Assembly (NCBI RefSeq): GCF_000237925.1
Contig: NC_031497.1
Location: 5,201,295 to 5,265,294 of the forward strand
Origin: Schistosoma mansoni
Lineage: Eukaryota; Platyhelminthes; Trematoda; Strigeidida; Schistosomatidae
Length of the DNA: 64,000 nucleotides
Direction of reading: 5' to 3'
Shown in pieces: positions 1 through 11,938 of this stretch. Within the stretch, counting starts at the first letter, position 1. Every line of letters begins with the position of its first letter. The translations under genes were made by a program, and so were the position numbers. The notes below the pieces were generated by a model. It saw nothing but the letters and a program-made list of their open reading frames with translations. It was not told the DNA's origin and searched no databases.

Positions 1-110
1 TGAAAAAAGAAGGATTATCCTCATATAACATTTGTGCTAACAGATGTTACTATATGGAACACCAGTTTTGTGAACAGATACTAATAATTTTTCGAAAAAT
101 TTTTTTAATA

Positions 111-218
111 GCTGAGATCATAAACCAGTTGAAGCTGGACCACCATGGTAAACATGGAAGCACTGGACAGTTGTTTCGTCCTATTGTGGAACACTTCAAT
201 AGTGCGCATCCACTATAC
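111..218 (-). repeat. Family A repeat, 3' fragment
   Basis: Minus-sense 3' part of family A: the end block that reads in sense as TCAATTGACTCATG in good copies, plus a decayed hammerhead with GAAAC retained but the CUGAGGA core lost. Followed by an (AT)n microsatellite at 303-353. Confidence 0.65.
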
Positions 219-299
219 TAATCAGTTACAAATACACTTACATGCACAAAAATACACAAATGCATTGTATATACAGACATACAAGTAGATCAACCAACC

Positions 300-302
<3 letters not shown>

Positions 303-353
<51 letters not shown>
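303..353. repeat. (AT)n microsatellite
   Basis: About 25 uninterrupted AT units. Confidence 0.95.
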
Positions 354-356
<3 letters not shown>

Positions 357-883
357 TTTCGCACAAATATATTACCTTAAAAAGTAAATGATTATTTAAA
401 TGAAGAAAATTTTCATTTTGATGATTTTATTTTTCAAAAAAGATACCAATATAGATCTACATTGGATAAATTCAATGAACAATATTTAGTTACTAACTAG
501 TATGCCTTTATATAAATGAACACACCTACACACACATACACACACAAAGGTAAAGATTGGTCTATTTATTGAAATTGTGTGATCAGATATTAAAAGCCTA
601 AACTATCTTATTGGTATATTCTAACACAAATGATACTTTTTTTACTACTACTACTACACATTGAATCAAGTTTTTATTAGAGAGAAATATTGATTGAGGT
701 CAATTAAATAACTTTTTTTTGGAATGACACCAATTAGATAATTGAACTTATAATTGATATCATACAGTTTTATGATGGATCTATCTATGCATAATGAAGA
801 GTATTATGAATGGTGATGAAATTCAATTGAAACCATATATTCTGTAAGTTGTTGTAATTTTTTTATACTTGTTGGACGATCAT

Positions 884-1195
884 AGTTTTGGAAGGGGGTT
901 TTGTAGAGATTTTAGTAATTTTATGTAGTTGAAATCATGAGTCCATTGAAGCTAGACTACCATGGAAAACCCGGAAGCACTAGATAGCGGTTTGGTTCTA
1001 TGCCGGCTCAATGGTCTTGTGCTTAAGCGTTCGCGCGCGAGACTGATAGATCCTGGGTTCGAATCTTACGAGGCGGGATCGTGGATGCTCACTGCTGAGG
1101 AGTCACACAATAGGACGAGTTGGCCGTCCAGTGCTTCCAGGTTTTCCATGATGGTATAGCTTCAATTGACTCATGATTTCAATTATAGTTTTACC
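884..1195 (+). repeat. Family A foldback copy (minus arm 884-1000, plus arm 1001-1195)
   Basis: The left half is the minus-sense 3' end up to the ribozyme; the right half is plus-sense from the tRNA-like head (GCTCAATGGTCTTG, GGTTCGAATCT) to the 3' end. Hammerhead at 1089-1134 has CUGAGGA but GAGU in place of GAAA, so it is probably inactive. The open frame across it is not a gene. Confidence 0.8.
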
Positions 1196-3772
1196 AGATT
1201 AAATCCTGAAGTTACACTACATTCGAAACGATATACAATTTAGTGTTTTCAGTAAATTTTTCTCTAAACTATAACGATTACAACTATTGAAACTGTTCGT
1301 TTAAACATTTGTCGTTTCAAGGATTTATAGACAATCATTATTTTAAGTTTAATAACTGAATATAATTTGACAGGTCATCATGATTATTGACATTTATCCA
1401 AAAAAATATTTTTCACGCTTTAAATTATACATGGTCCGTTAACAAATTATAATACTGATTTTAACTCCTCAGTAGTACGCACCGACGACTCCTTTGAGGA
1501 TCGAGACTAGAAACTTGAGGCTTGCACACGAATGCTCAACCTCCGGACCATTGGTTTGGGAACCGTTGGTGCACATGTTTAACGTTATTCCATTAGCTAT
1601 ATTTTGCATTCACCTTTCATTAATTACGTTGGGTAACTACCTAACATCCGACAATATTAATCTACAGTAACCATAGCTTTTCAATAGAACTCTAGTAATT
1701 ATATCCGAAAGCTTGTTTTTAGTGAGTACATGACTGTCCTTCATATATTAGGGCTTGCGCAAATAGAATTTCCATAGTTAAATCTAGAATTGATCACCAC
1801 TGGAATCTAGGAAACATTGGACAGTTGTTTCTTCCCAGTATCGAACTCCTCAAGAGCGCACATCCATAATGGCCTAGACAAAATCAGTTTATAATCCAGT
1901 TATGGAGATCCTTAAAATGTTCATAAACCCCAATATACATATAAGTATTGTAATCCTTTAGGTTAAACTATATAACGAGAGGAACGTCCCAATTCATATG
2001 ATGAAAAAGTTAGGTTTAATTTTCCCTTGAACTTCATTTTAGATTTAATATATACAGAAACAACAGTGACAAAACAGTTAGATTATTGAATTCCCAGAAC
2101 TGTCAATCATTTAAAAATTCTTTTTAAAATTCAGCTGAGATACAGGATAAGTTATCCTGTTTACCAATTAGCTTGCAAATCAAAACTATTCAATGATGTA
2201 TGTGTACCTGGGCCCCTATATGACAATTTATAGTGCTTTATTATGGAAGACACTATCACTTTTATAAATAACAATTTCTGTTACTTAAAAAAATAAAGTC
2301 CTGTCATGTGCACAGTTCACAAAGTACATATGACTTCTAAGTTGTGGATTTGCTTTTATTTTGATAAAGTCAAACATAATAGCGTACTTCTGTTATGTAA
2401 AATCACTTACCGCTGTCTGGTAAGCAGGTTGGATAGTTAAAGGTAAATTTCCAATATAAATTAAATGAGCGTTTGATTGAAAATTGCTATGATGACTAGT
2501 CAGAAACCAATTGCACACATATTCACTGTAAATCCCATAAACTAAGCTTTCAGCTGATTAATGCTAATCAAGATGACAGATAGCCTAACAATCATGAAAT
2601 CTGAGTCCTGTAGGTGTAGACATGGAAAAAGTTAAGGGCAACGGCGAATATAAAATGAGTGTACGAGAAAAAAATGTTCAGCACTAATTACTTTTTATCA
2701 GCTCTTAAAATATTTTCTCTCAAGGATTTATTTTCAGCTGTAATACATAGTTCCTAACATTATCAGTTCGAATATCACACTTGGACTAATTAGGTATTTC
2801 GAGACCATTTTTGAAACAAATCGCCTCTCATCTATACCATGCTTATTATACTTTTACTCAGGACATATACAGTAACAAGTTCGATTGATCGATGAACTAT
2901 CCTCAGATTGAATTCAGGATTCTGAATTACTGAATTAATGAAATCGAATTTTTATCGATCGGACTTTAATTGATTTTTAATATTAATAAGCATAACAGAC
3001 AAAGTTATGAAGGTTTATGGAATCAGGAAACTATCAATGGCTTGCATAATGTGTAATACATTTTTTCAGAACTCTAAAAAACCGTTCCAAACTTGGTTGA
3101 AGACAACTTTTGAGGATAAAATTACCATTGACTAGTCCAATTCAATATAGTTTTCATCAACCTTTTCTTCTTAAATGGCTAGTTATAAGCCAAACTACTG
3201 AAAAGTTCCGTTTACGTAATAAAACAATTTCCAGTATATTCTCATTGTTAATTGTTTTCTGGTAACATAATCAAAACATCTACATCTTAGAATTCTTGGT
3301 GTTCCCTTTTTTTTGATATAGTTCTATCCTTTATACAGTCAGTAAATAGTAGAATGCATATTTATTCATTATATAGGCTTTGATTTACATAAATCATTAG
3401 ACTATCACATATTTTCAGGTACTAACAACTTATCTAAAATAACTTATACTACCTGTATTGATATTCTGCAATTATATAGTTAATTCACCAACTTAAAGTA
3501 GGACTGTATATTTAATTTAAGCAATGTTTATTGAACGATTAATGATATTACTCTCTTTTCTCATATCGAATTAATTGCACTTTCAATATGATATTTAAGA
3601 ATAGAATGTTTTTAAGTGCAAAGTAGGTCTTCTCATCGATTGTCCAGTGATACTCAGTAAGTCATTTAGTGAACGTTTAGAGATTATAATGACTACGATC
3701 AAAAACATCCTGTGTGATAGTTAAATTTAACTAATTTGCATAATACACCCTAGATAATAATTTAATAATTTC
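1196..3772. other. AT-rich intergenic stretch without a gene
   Basis: No convincing coding sequence. Two very diverged minus-sense family A fragments can be guessed at 1467-1585 and 1789-1885 (ACTCCTCAAGAGCGCACATCC). Nothing else recognised. Confidence 0.5.
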
Positions 3773-4125
3773 AATAGTTGAGATCATGAGTCAATTGAAG
3801 TTAAGCCACCATGGAAAATCTGGAAGGTATTTCCTGGAGTTCTAGTGAGAAGCAGTGACCAATGGAGTTCAGCCAGGTCTGTTGTGAGAAAGTAACTCAC
3901 TGAAGACAATGGTGGACGGTTGCTCAATTTCGTGGATCGGTTGAAATTAGACATTAACACTACTGGATGTCGTCTCAGTGGTTCTAGATGTTAAGCGCTC
4001 GCGCGCGAGACTGATAGGTCCTTGGTTCGGATTTGGCATGGTTGGATCGTGGATGTGCACTGCTGAGGAGTCCCACAATAGGACGAAATGGCTGTCCAGT
4101 GCTTCCAGGTTTCTTAATGATATAT
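3773..4125 (+). repeat. Family A copy with short inverted 3' fragment in front
   Basis: 3773-3826 is a minus-sense 3' end; from 3827 a nearly full plus unit follows: 5' block (CTGGAGTTCTAGTGAGAAGC), tRNA-like head with A-box and B-box-like sequences, then a hammerhead at 4057-4102. Ends near 4115. Confidence 0.85.
4057..4102 (+). ncRNA. Family A hammerhead ribozyme, intact core
   Basis: Stem I GCACUG/CAGUGC pairs perfectly, core CUGAGGA fits CUGANGA, stem II GUCC/GGAC with a 7-nt loop, GAAA present, stem III UGG/CUG (wobbles), cleavage triplet GUC ending at 4096. All conserved catalytic positions are present. A minimal stem III with no real loop resembles the hammerheads of Penelope-like elements. 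Activity is not shown by sequence. Confidence 0.75.
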
Positions 4126-4518
4126 GTTTGATAGTCTTTAAATTCATTACTTCAGTTTTACAATAAATCACTTAAATAAAACACATATTACTTTAAAGAT
4201 TACTGCACTTCAATATATATATTACTTAAAAGCGATCTCATTTTGCTATTTATCGATCAAACACTTGGAACCATCAATTTTAACATAAAAAGCTTACCTT
4301 ATATCGATCAATGTATCTCGTAAACATAAACAAGGGGTGTATATCGATCGGAGTTTCTGAGAAACATATGTTCTTTTTTGTGATAAAAACTTTACAAATA
4401 TTTTATCTTATTGAAACAACTATCTTATACATTCTATACATTCTAAAGAATAAAACAAATCCAAATATCTCATAGTACCTATTAGACACAAAATACTTGA
4501 AAATAAATGTATACTTAT

Positions 4519-4850
4519 ATCAGAAAGGGAGTTTTGTGGAGATTTTAGTAATTTATTAGTTAAATTCATGAGCACATGATCATTATCAGAAGGGGTTTGG
4601 TGGAGATTTTAGTAATTTTATAGGGTTGAGATCATGAGTCAATTGAAGCTAGGCCACCACGGAAAACCTGGAAGCACTGGACGGCCGTTTCGTTCTAGTA
4701 TGGAACTCCTCAGTAGTGCGCATCCACGATCCTGCTAGCGGGTTTCGAAACCAGAACCTTCGGTTTCGCGCGCTAGCGCTTAACCAGTAGACCACTGAAC
4801 CGGCATCCAATGGTGTTAATGTCTAACTTAAACTCATTCATAAGAATTAA
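4519..4850 (-). repeat. Family A copy (nearly full) with extra 3' end
   Basis: Minus-sense unit 4582-4850 running from the AGAAGGGG 3' terminus through the hammerhead and tRNA-like head to the CATTGGATGCC block. A second minus-sense 3' end (4519-4572) sits directly before it. Confidence 0.85.
4674..4719 (-). ncRNA. Family A hammerhead with compensatory stem II change
   Basis: Minus-strand sequence: core CUGAGGA, stem II GUUC/GAAC in place of GUCC/GGAC (a C-G pair turned to U-A), loop CAUACUA, GAAA, stem III CGG/CCG, triplet GUC, stem I GCACUA/CAGUGC with one mismatch next to the core. The paired change preserves the helix. Predicted cut between 4680 and 4679. Confidence 0.78.
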
Positions 4851-5930
4851 TATTTAACGATATAAGACTTTTCTTTGTGAAAAATAGCTGTTTATTTTAC
4901 AGTTTGTTTGCTCAATAAATATGTCAGGAGGAAGTAAATATTCAACTAAGTAATTTATTATATTACTAGTTAGTTCAGTGAAATTCATTGACATTGTGGA
5001 TTAAATGTTGACCACATAATTAGATCATTCACTAATCAACATATCTTGTTCTAGTTTTCGAATCACTGTGGAAAGCAGTGGCTGATTCTTTAGTGAATCT
5101 ACTGTTACTTCATAAACAAAATTTTATCTACAGTTTCACCTTTTTTATTACATTAAACCGTGTCACTCACTTTTATTCTCTTGTAATGAGAAACAAGTGG
5201 TAGTCTTTAAGCGAACATAACAAATAACCAATAGCTTTACAATTATTTTTATAGGTTACATCAAAGTAAACTAAATCACTAAGTGTCATCAATTCTGTTT
5301 GATGTAGTGAATTAAGTCACTCGATGTTAATCATTATATATTAGTTATTGTTTAGAATGTTCTGTATTATAAAACAGAGGTATGTGTGAATCATATTAAG
5401 TCTATGGAGGAAGAAGCATAGTGTCTTTCTTTATTAATCTGATATGATGGGATGAATAGGCAAAATTATATCTTCATTCATTGTGATTTTTGGCAAACAT
5501 TACTTCTGGTTTTAATTTAGTATAAGGATTACTCAGTGTAGGACTTGTTTTATTTTCAGTATGATATTTTACACAGTATTTTATCGATTTGTTTTAATGT
5601 GAGGTTTATTTAAAACACCATATTCTTGTATTAAATTAACGTGAACTATAGTTCAACATGACATGCAACGTGTGATTTGTTGTACTTCTGGGCATTTCCT
5701 TTTTACATATATGACTTTCCAGTTAATAATCAAAATAGGTGTACAGTCAATGTATGAATGAATATATTTTCAACTAGGATCATCGTGTTTATTTTGGAGT
5801 CAATAAATCTTAACTTGCACTAGCCTCCTGTGTTCTTATTTTGTGTCATGGGAATTGTAATGGTTCCTCGTATTTCCATTACAAATAATAGGCGACTCAG
5901 AAACATTTTTGATTTACACATCTTTGATAT
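4851..5930. other. AT-rich intergenic stretch, nothing recognised
   Basis: No supported coding region or repeat family member visible. Confidence 0.5.
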
Positions 5931-6156
5931 GGGAGTTGTTTGTGGAAATTTTTAGAATCTTTTTTTATACATAGTTGAAATCATGAGTCGATTGAAGCTA
6001 GACCACTATGGAAAACCTAGAAGCACTGGAAGGCCATTTCGTCCTATGGTGGGACTCCTCAGCAGTGCACATCCACAATTCCGCCTCGCGAGATTCGAAC
6101 CTATCAGTCTCGCGCAAGAGCACTTAACCGATAGACCACTGAGCCGGCATCCAAAA
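5931..6156 (-). repeat. Family A copy with hammerhead 6023-6068
   Basis: Minus-sense unit with tRNA-like head to 6150. The hammerhead keeps CUGAGGA, GUCC/GGAC and GAAA, but the first stem III pair is a U-U mismatch and the triplet is UUC, so cleavage is doubtful. The 82-codon frame over it is a repeat artefact. Confidence 0.85.
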
Positions 6157-6825
6157 TCTTTGATATCATCTTTAAATATGTCAACCCAATACTATACTAT
6201 ATATATAATTTTTGTAGTTCAGTTTTTCTAAGAGGTCACAATCAATATTACTAATTGTGTTTCATTTATTTGAATCATTTTCACCTTATACTATTGAGTT
6301 CATAAACAGTTTAGTTGATTCTGTTTTCTGTTTTTTTTAGCGTGAGTAGCTTTTTAAAATAATAAAGATATTTTATATAGTTACCCTCTTATTTCAATTG
6401 ATCTGGATCAGTTCAAGTAGATACACTTGAAACAATGAAACAGTTTTCCGTGGGTTATTATTATTATTATTGATCGAATCGATTTGCTTAGCATGTTTTG
6501 AAACTCTAACAAGAGTAAGCAGCAATATAATGAGAGTTTCAGGACTTACTCAACTATATAATTAGCTATCAGTGAGATTTCTCAATGAAGTTATTAAAGG
6601 ACATCAACTTGAAAAATAAGAGTATAGTTAAAGATAAGCTCAGAAAATCGTGGAAAATTTCATTCTGTTGTTAGTCAATCAAAAAATAGTCTTTTTATGT
6701 GCATAGTTTATGACAAAAATTCATAATAATATGAATGGTAAATGGATTTTACATAAATACTGAGTCTAATGAAGTTTTCTACCAAATGTTTTATTTGTAA
6801 ATAAAGAAAGAGGTAAAATAGTCCA

Positions 6826-7330
6826 AATGCTATGGTACGACAGAGGGTGGGGAGAGTTCACTATTCCTGTCGAAATGATTTTACATGGCCACAGGTATAC
6901 AGCTACTCTTAAGGAAGTCCTACTCACCGACTTCTCGAGGCGAGGGTGTTGTTTACGAACTCGAGAAGATAAAAAGCGAATGTCCGGTGATTCAACTAGG
7001 TTGGTGGACATAGAGAATACACTTAAGGGAGATGGAAAACCCTGATACCAAACCAATGGTGCACATGGGCTCTAGTATCCTGAGGGACCAAATGGCGTAT
7101 GAACCTATTGTTGGTCACCGACTACCATGGGATTGCCTCTCCTAATGTTGTTCCACTGTATTGTGGATTAGACCTCTAGGTAAAAGGCTTGGGGAGTAGC
7201 CTACTGAGAGAACCACCTGCTTCGGTTTGGGCAACCGGGTAGTATTCCAGCCCTCACACGAATCGAATGGCTGTGTGGCGCATATATATTTGGTGCCTCC
7301 TTGTACCAATGGTTATGGGTTCTCAGACCC
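6826..7330. repeat. GC-richer repeat-like island, unidentified
   Basis: A 500-base block clearly richer in GC than its surroundings, with short overlapping open frames on both strands (6766-7056) and no protein homology I recognise. It may be the 5' region of a retrotransposon. Contains GGTGCACATGGGC, similar to GGTGCACATG at 1568-1577. Confidence 0.35.
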
Positions 7331-7789
7331 TTATAAAAACATTTGAACTTTCAGGAGATCATTTATTGTAACTGGTTAAGGCTTTACGGATTTAACATTA
7401 GGATTAAAGAACTTAGGATTAGACTTGTAAGTTTAGGGTTAGATATTTCCTTTTCTAAAAAAAATTGAGTTCGGTTAAATGGGTGTAATATACAAATGAT
7501 ATAGGGAAGATTGAGCGTAAGATGAGTTTAACACTCTCCCTTTTACCTTATGATGGCAACAAAATAAATATTTTACTGTCATTTTCAACGTTCTGAGCAT
7601 CAAAAAAGGTTTCTGCTACTCATCAGACATTATATGAAATAATGTACATGCGTTTTCGAATTTCGCTGAAAGAATCTAGATGTCATTTTCTTGATTATGA
7701 TTAACTTATCTCTTTACTATACGTTTTCCATAAATTCGCTTCGATTGATCCCTAAGAAAATGAAAGTCATATTATAATCGACCTCGATC

Positions 7790-7885
7790 AATATCTACCC
7801 AAATTTATTCCCTGAAGAAGTAGCTTACTCTGAGTCACGAAACGTCAGAAAATTCAAACTTAATTCTTCTACTCATTTGGGTGTT
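7790..7885 (+). repeat. Possible relict hammerhead / Penelope-type 3' sequence
   Basis: CCTGAAGAAG ... CACGAAACGTCAGAAA has the spacing of a CUGANGA core, stem II region, GAAA and GUC. Stem II and stem I pair poorly. Such motifs occur in Penelope-like element ends; here only a relic at best. Confidence 0.3.
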
Positions 7886-7909
7886 ACAAATATATTACTT
7901 CTACTTATA

Positions 7910-8119
7910 GCAATCAGAAGGGGTTTTGTGGAGATTTCAGTATTTTCATAGTTGAAATCATGAGTCTATTGAAGCTAGGCCATCATGGAAAACCTGGAAG
8001 CACTGGACAGTCATTTCGTCCTATGGTGGGACTCCTCAGCAGTGCGCATCCACGATCTCGCCTCTCGAGATCCGAACCCAAGACCTACCAGTCTCACGCC
8101 AGAGCACTTAACCAATAGT
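7910..8119 (-). repeat. Family A copy with hammerhead 8000-8045
   Basis: Minus-sense copy; hammerhead has CUGAGGA, GUCC/GGAC, GAAA, GUC and perfect stem I GCACUG/CAGUGC, but stem III is UGA/CUG and weak. The 5' head is cut off at 8118 by an ATT-rich tract. Confidence 0.82.
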
Positions 8120-8844
8120 AGTATTATTATTACAAATATTACTATTATTATCAACAAAACAGAATTTATATAAATAAATCTTTATAGAAAAACACTTCTC
8201 AAACCTAATAATGATTACTTTTATGTTGATTAGTAAGACAGTTTTGAGTTCAGGTATTTTTGTGCATCAAATTATTTTGTATAATCCTCCCATTTTATAA
8301 ATTTCATTAAAACAAAAACAATATTCATAGTTGAACAATGTGATTTTATTAAATCTTTTGAATTTCCTTCTATAGTTTACACGTTAAGACAATAGAATTA
8401 TTTAAAGAATAGAGTACATACTTTAAATCACGTTTATTGAACGGTATTGGTTGAAGTTAGAAGTGACATGGGGATAGACTGTCTGTAAACAATAGATAAG
8501 GAATGATTCTACTAGTTACTTGTATGATTATTCATTTATATTGTGATGTACATGTTAAATGCTTTTGAAGACTTTGAAATTCTATAATAAACAATAAAGA
8601 ATGGAGTTTAGGTCTATTTTTATTTTAAATACAGCAATTAGAAATCTGTTGTGTCCTTATTTTGCATACTGTAATTTGCTATAACCAATGACTTGAGGTA
8701 CTGAAACTCGATTTGCTCAGTTAAAAATCTCCTTATCTTCAAAAATTGTTGAATTTCATAATTTACATTACAAACTGAACATGTTCAGACATTTACTCAC
8801 AAATAGCATTGGGAGATTGTTGAGTACCACCGCAAATCGATCTA

Positions 8845-9010
8845 AGTTAGATATTTAAACCATCGGATGTTGGGTCACTGGTTTGATGCATGAGCGCTCG
8901 CCATTATAAATGAAAGTCTTGAGCATGGTCCTCTGTGAGATCGTGAATGTGAATTAATTAAAAGTTTTGTGCTCAAACAAAACAGCTGTCCAGTGTTTCT
9001 GGTTTCTAGT
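8845..9010 (+). repeat. Strongly diverged family A copy
   Basis: Retains GGATGTTGGGTCACTGGTTTG, GAGCGCTCG, and the CTGTCCAGTGTTTCTGGTTT end; the hammerhead core is gone. Confidence 0.5.
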
Positions 9011-10344
9011 AGTTGTCTAACTAAGATTGATTTATGATGTAACTAATCTTTGTGCATCTAGAATTACGTAACCGAAGGTATCAACTTATCAGTTATGGAA
9101 ATAGTTTTTCTCCATATGCCTTTTATTTTCTGCTTATGCATTATTTAATAAATTACCCCTAAAATTAATTAATCATATGGACGACTAATAAAGTTCTGTC
9201 ATATAGACCGTTTTTAATATACTACCTTCATGTCATCTTCAAATCCCGTATTCGAATAATTCTTATTATCCCTTAACGCTGTAAGCATCTGAGGAGAATT
9301 CAAAAAATTAGTGGATTAATATTGTTTTACTAACATTATTATCATTGGTTTATCTTGACGAAATCCCAGTAATAATAGGGCAAAGTATGATACTTTTTGA
9401 CATTTTGACTTTGAAAATGTTGAACAGTGAATATGGACAACCAAATTATCTTAATGTTGTAAGGTCTAATGACGATTCTATATTATATTGCTATGTGACT
9501 TTCGTAATACGAGGTGTAGTGACCTGATCTATTTATCCGTCACATTATTTCAATTCCACTGGCGGATCAACTGATTATCGCATCATTCAAATCAGAAAAA
9601 TAATGTCACTGATAGTCAGTAATAGGGATGTCACTGTTTTATGACCTAACAAAAAATAAAAAAAATATTACCGATCTTAGTTCATTTCTGAAATGTGTTC
9701 AGTTTTTTCAAATTCGTTGATATTCAACTTTAGTGAGTTAAGGAATTGTCTTGAAGCTTCGAGAGTTAGACCTAGTTATTCAAAGTAGTATTTTGTAACC
9801 ATTAGATTATCATTGTTTCTACCATCAGACTAGGATTAAAAATTGTGGAAGCTCAATGGAAATGTTAGATAACATTTACCATGAATTTCTTAATCTTATT
9901 CATAAGTTTATGTAGTAATTTTCATCATTATTAATCGGCCGTAATTATTCACCATATTACTGATATTTCTTTCTATCATAACAGTACTATTCCGTTCATT
10001 ATCACCAACTGCCACTGTATTAGCAACTTCAAGGTAGTACCTAATAGGTTATTTATCAGTGACGTTAAGTTTCCCACTTTTGTGAGGCATTCAACAAAAT
10101 GGAAAAATATGATCTATCAACGCACACTGATAAATCCTCGTTACAAATACTATTAGGTTATAACGAAACTCATTATTACATTTGTTGTAAGTTTAAGACT
10201 TGTTAACTTGGAAACGATTATTGGCGATTGGTTATAATTAGTTAAATTTAACAAAAAAATGTGTATAACGGTTTATGTGAACATTGTAGAGTCCTCATAA
10301 TTAACACTTCAAACTGACTTTAGTTAAATATCCATTGGAAACGA

Positions 10345-10830
10345 ATACTCATTAGGAGGTTGTTTCGTTCTAGTATGAAACTCCTCAACGGTGTATATGA
10401 AATACTCCACTTGGAATCGAGCCAAGGACCTTCAGTCACACTCGCAAACGTTTCAACTCCAGACTATTGAATGGACACCCATTTGTGCACATGTCTAAAT
10501 TCGTTCAGTTTGGTAAAATCAATTCGTGATACAAATTATGAATATTCTACAATCTTCATAAATTCTTCTACACTTATGATTTTTATGAGCTCACTATTGG
10601 CTAACTTCGATATGCTGCACCTTTAGTTCTAAGGAATAGGTGTTACCAGTGAACTTCAGTAATCAATTACCCACCTCAGCTCGATATCACCAATTAGTTG
10701 AAACTGGACATGCACATGATCGAGTACCAGCTTTGTGGTCATAATTTTAAGCGCTCGCTGTGGAGGCTAAAAGCCCAAGGTGCATATTATTAAGGAGTTC
10801 CATATTAGGAAGGAATAACTTTCAAAACTT
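10345..10830. repeat. Two diverged, opposing family A fragments
   Basis: 10350-10480 is minus-sense with a stem II-like GUUU/GAAC and GAAAC; 10690-10830 is plus-sense with GTGGTCATAATTTTAAGCGC and a decayed ribozyme region (AAGGAGTTCC). Both are old copies. Confidence 0.45.
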
Positions 10831-11324
10831 TTCTAGTTTTCAATAGATGACTAGCTAAGATTATTCTGTGATGTGAGCTGTGAAAAAAATTCTCTTATGA
10901 TTTTATTTCTTTAATAATACTTTGTATTCAAGAATAAGATTGGTAAAAACTATAATTGATTGTCATAGCAACGATTTCTTTTTTTTAATCCACGTTTTCG
11001 ATTGGTTCTAAAACCATTGTTTAATTTGTTTCTTTACTACTGGCATTATTATCAGTCAATTTATACCACTTTATTAGAAACATGAACCGCCTAATTCATG
11101 TATTTCTTTTTACCTTAAACACATGGAAACATGGATTGTTCGTCCGTGTTAAATAATATCGAACAACCGTAGAAACAATGTATATCATTAAAATATATAC
11201 TCAAACAGTAATCAATAATGCTCATAGATATTACTTTGCATAACAACAAATATAAATAACAATATTTTTGAAAGAATAAACATTCATTAGAATACTCTTG
11301 AAATACCTGTCCACCTTTCGAAGA

Positions 11325-11413
11325 GATCTCTCCCTCTCCCTCTCTCTATATATATCATAGGTGTTTTAGCGAACTTACTACATTGAAATGTTAAACAAAT
11401 AGAAATTTATCAA
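11325..11413 (+). promoter_or_regulatory. CT-rich tract and TATA-like stretch before ABCG exon 1
   Basis: A tract of tandem CTCCC/CTCT pyrimidines (11325-11346) runs into a TATATATAT stretch about 60 bases upstream of the ATG at 11414. It could be a promoter or a 5'UTR pyrimidine tract. No transcript evidence is visible here. Confidence 0.3.
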
Positions 11414-11938
11414 ATGGGAACTAATAATCCAATGGATATTTCAATCATTGATAAAACACATTGTGATGAATTGAATACATTACAAATAAATATTGAATAT
11501 GAACCAAACTTTGACCTTGATAATATTGATAAAAAAAGAAATAAGCGTGATTTTCAAAAATTTACTGGGGTATTAAATGTAAAATGTTTAAATATTGAGC
11601 ATATAAATGATCTAGATAAGAATAATAATTCTTGTTGTTATACAATGCGTAATCATTCATTTAATCCTTATGATTATCCATATGAACATCATGTTCATTG
11701 TGTGAGTCAAAATAATGATGATATGGATATGTATACTACTAATAATAATAATACTACTACTAATCATAGTAATAATTACAATGATGATAATGTTGTTGAT
11801 TTTGGCTGTAAAACATCACATATAATAGATATAATAAGACCACCACAGTTACCACCACGTAAATATCAAAGATCAACTAATTTATTAATTTTTAATATGA
11901 TAAGATCACCATCTGATACTTGTTTGATAAGCAGAAAA
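11414..11938 (+). CDS. ABCG exon 1 (N-terminal extension, isoform A)
   Basis: Opens with ATG at 11414 and stays open for exactly 175 codons to a strong donor (AGAAAA/gtaagt), ending in phase 0, which fits the phase-0 start of the exon at 21045. The product is polar, rich in Asn, Asp and His, with no recognised domain and a PPQLPPR proline stretch near residue 155. It precedes the conserved ABCG core by about 170 residues, so it is probably a disordered cytosolic tail. Assignment to this gene rests on strand, phase and position, since the sequence is not conserved. Confidence 0.7.

Noticed and set aside
303-353. CRISPR-like or other ordered spacer array
   Set aside because: Only simple AT microsatellite; no repeat-spacer structure anywhere in the window.
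962-1159. Open frames over family A copies (also 3978-4166, 5983-6231, 7985-8173, 13586-13853, 15986-16186, 25073-25304, 33544-33738) as small proteins
   Set aside because: They are translations of the same repeat in different frames and orientations, with no conserved protein reading.
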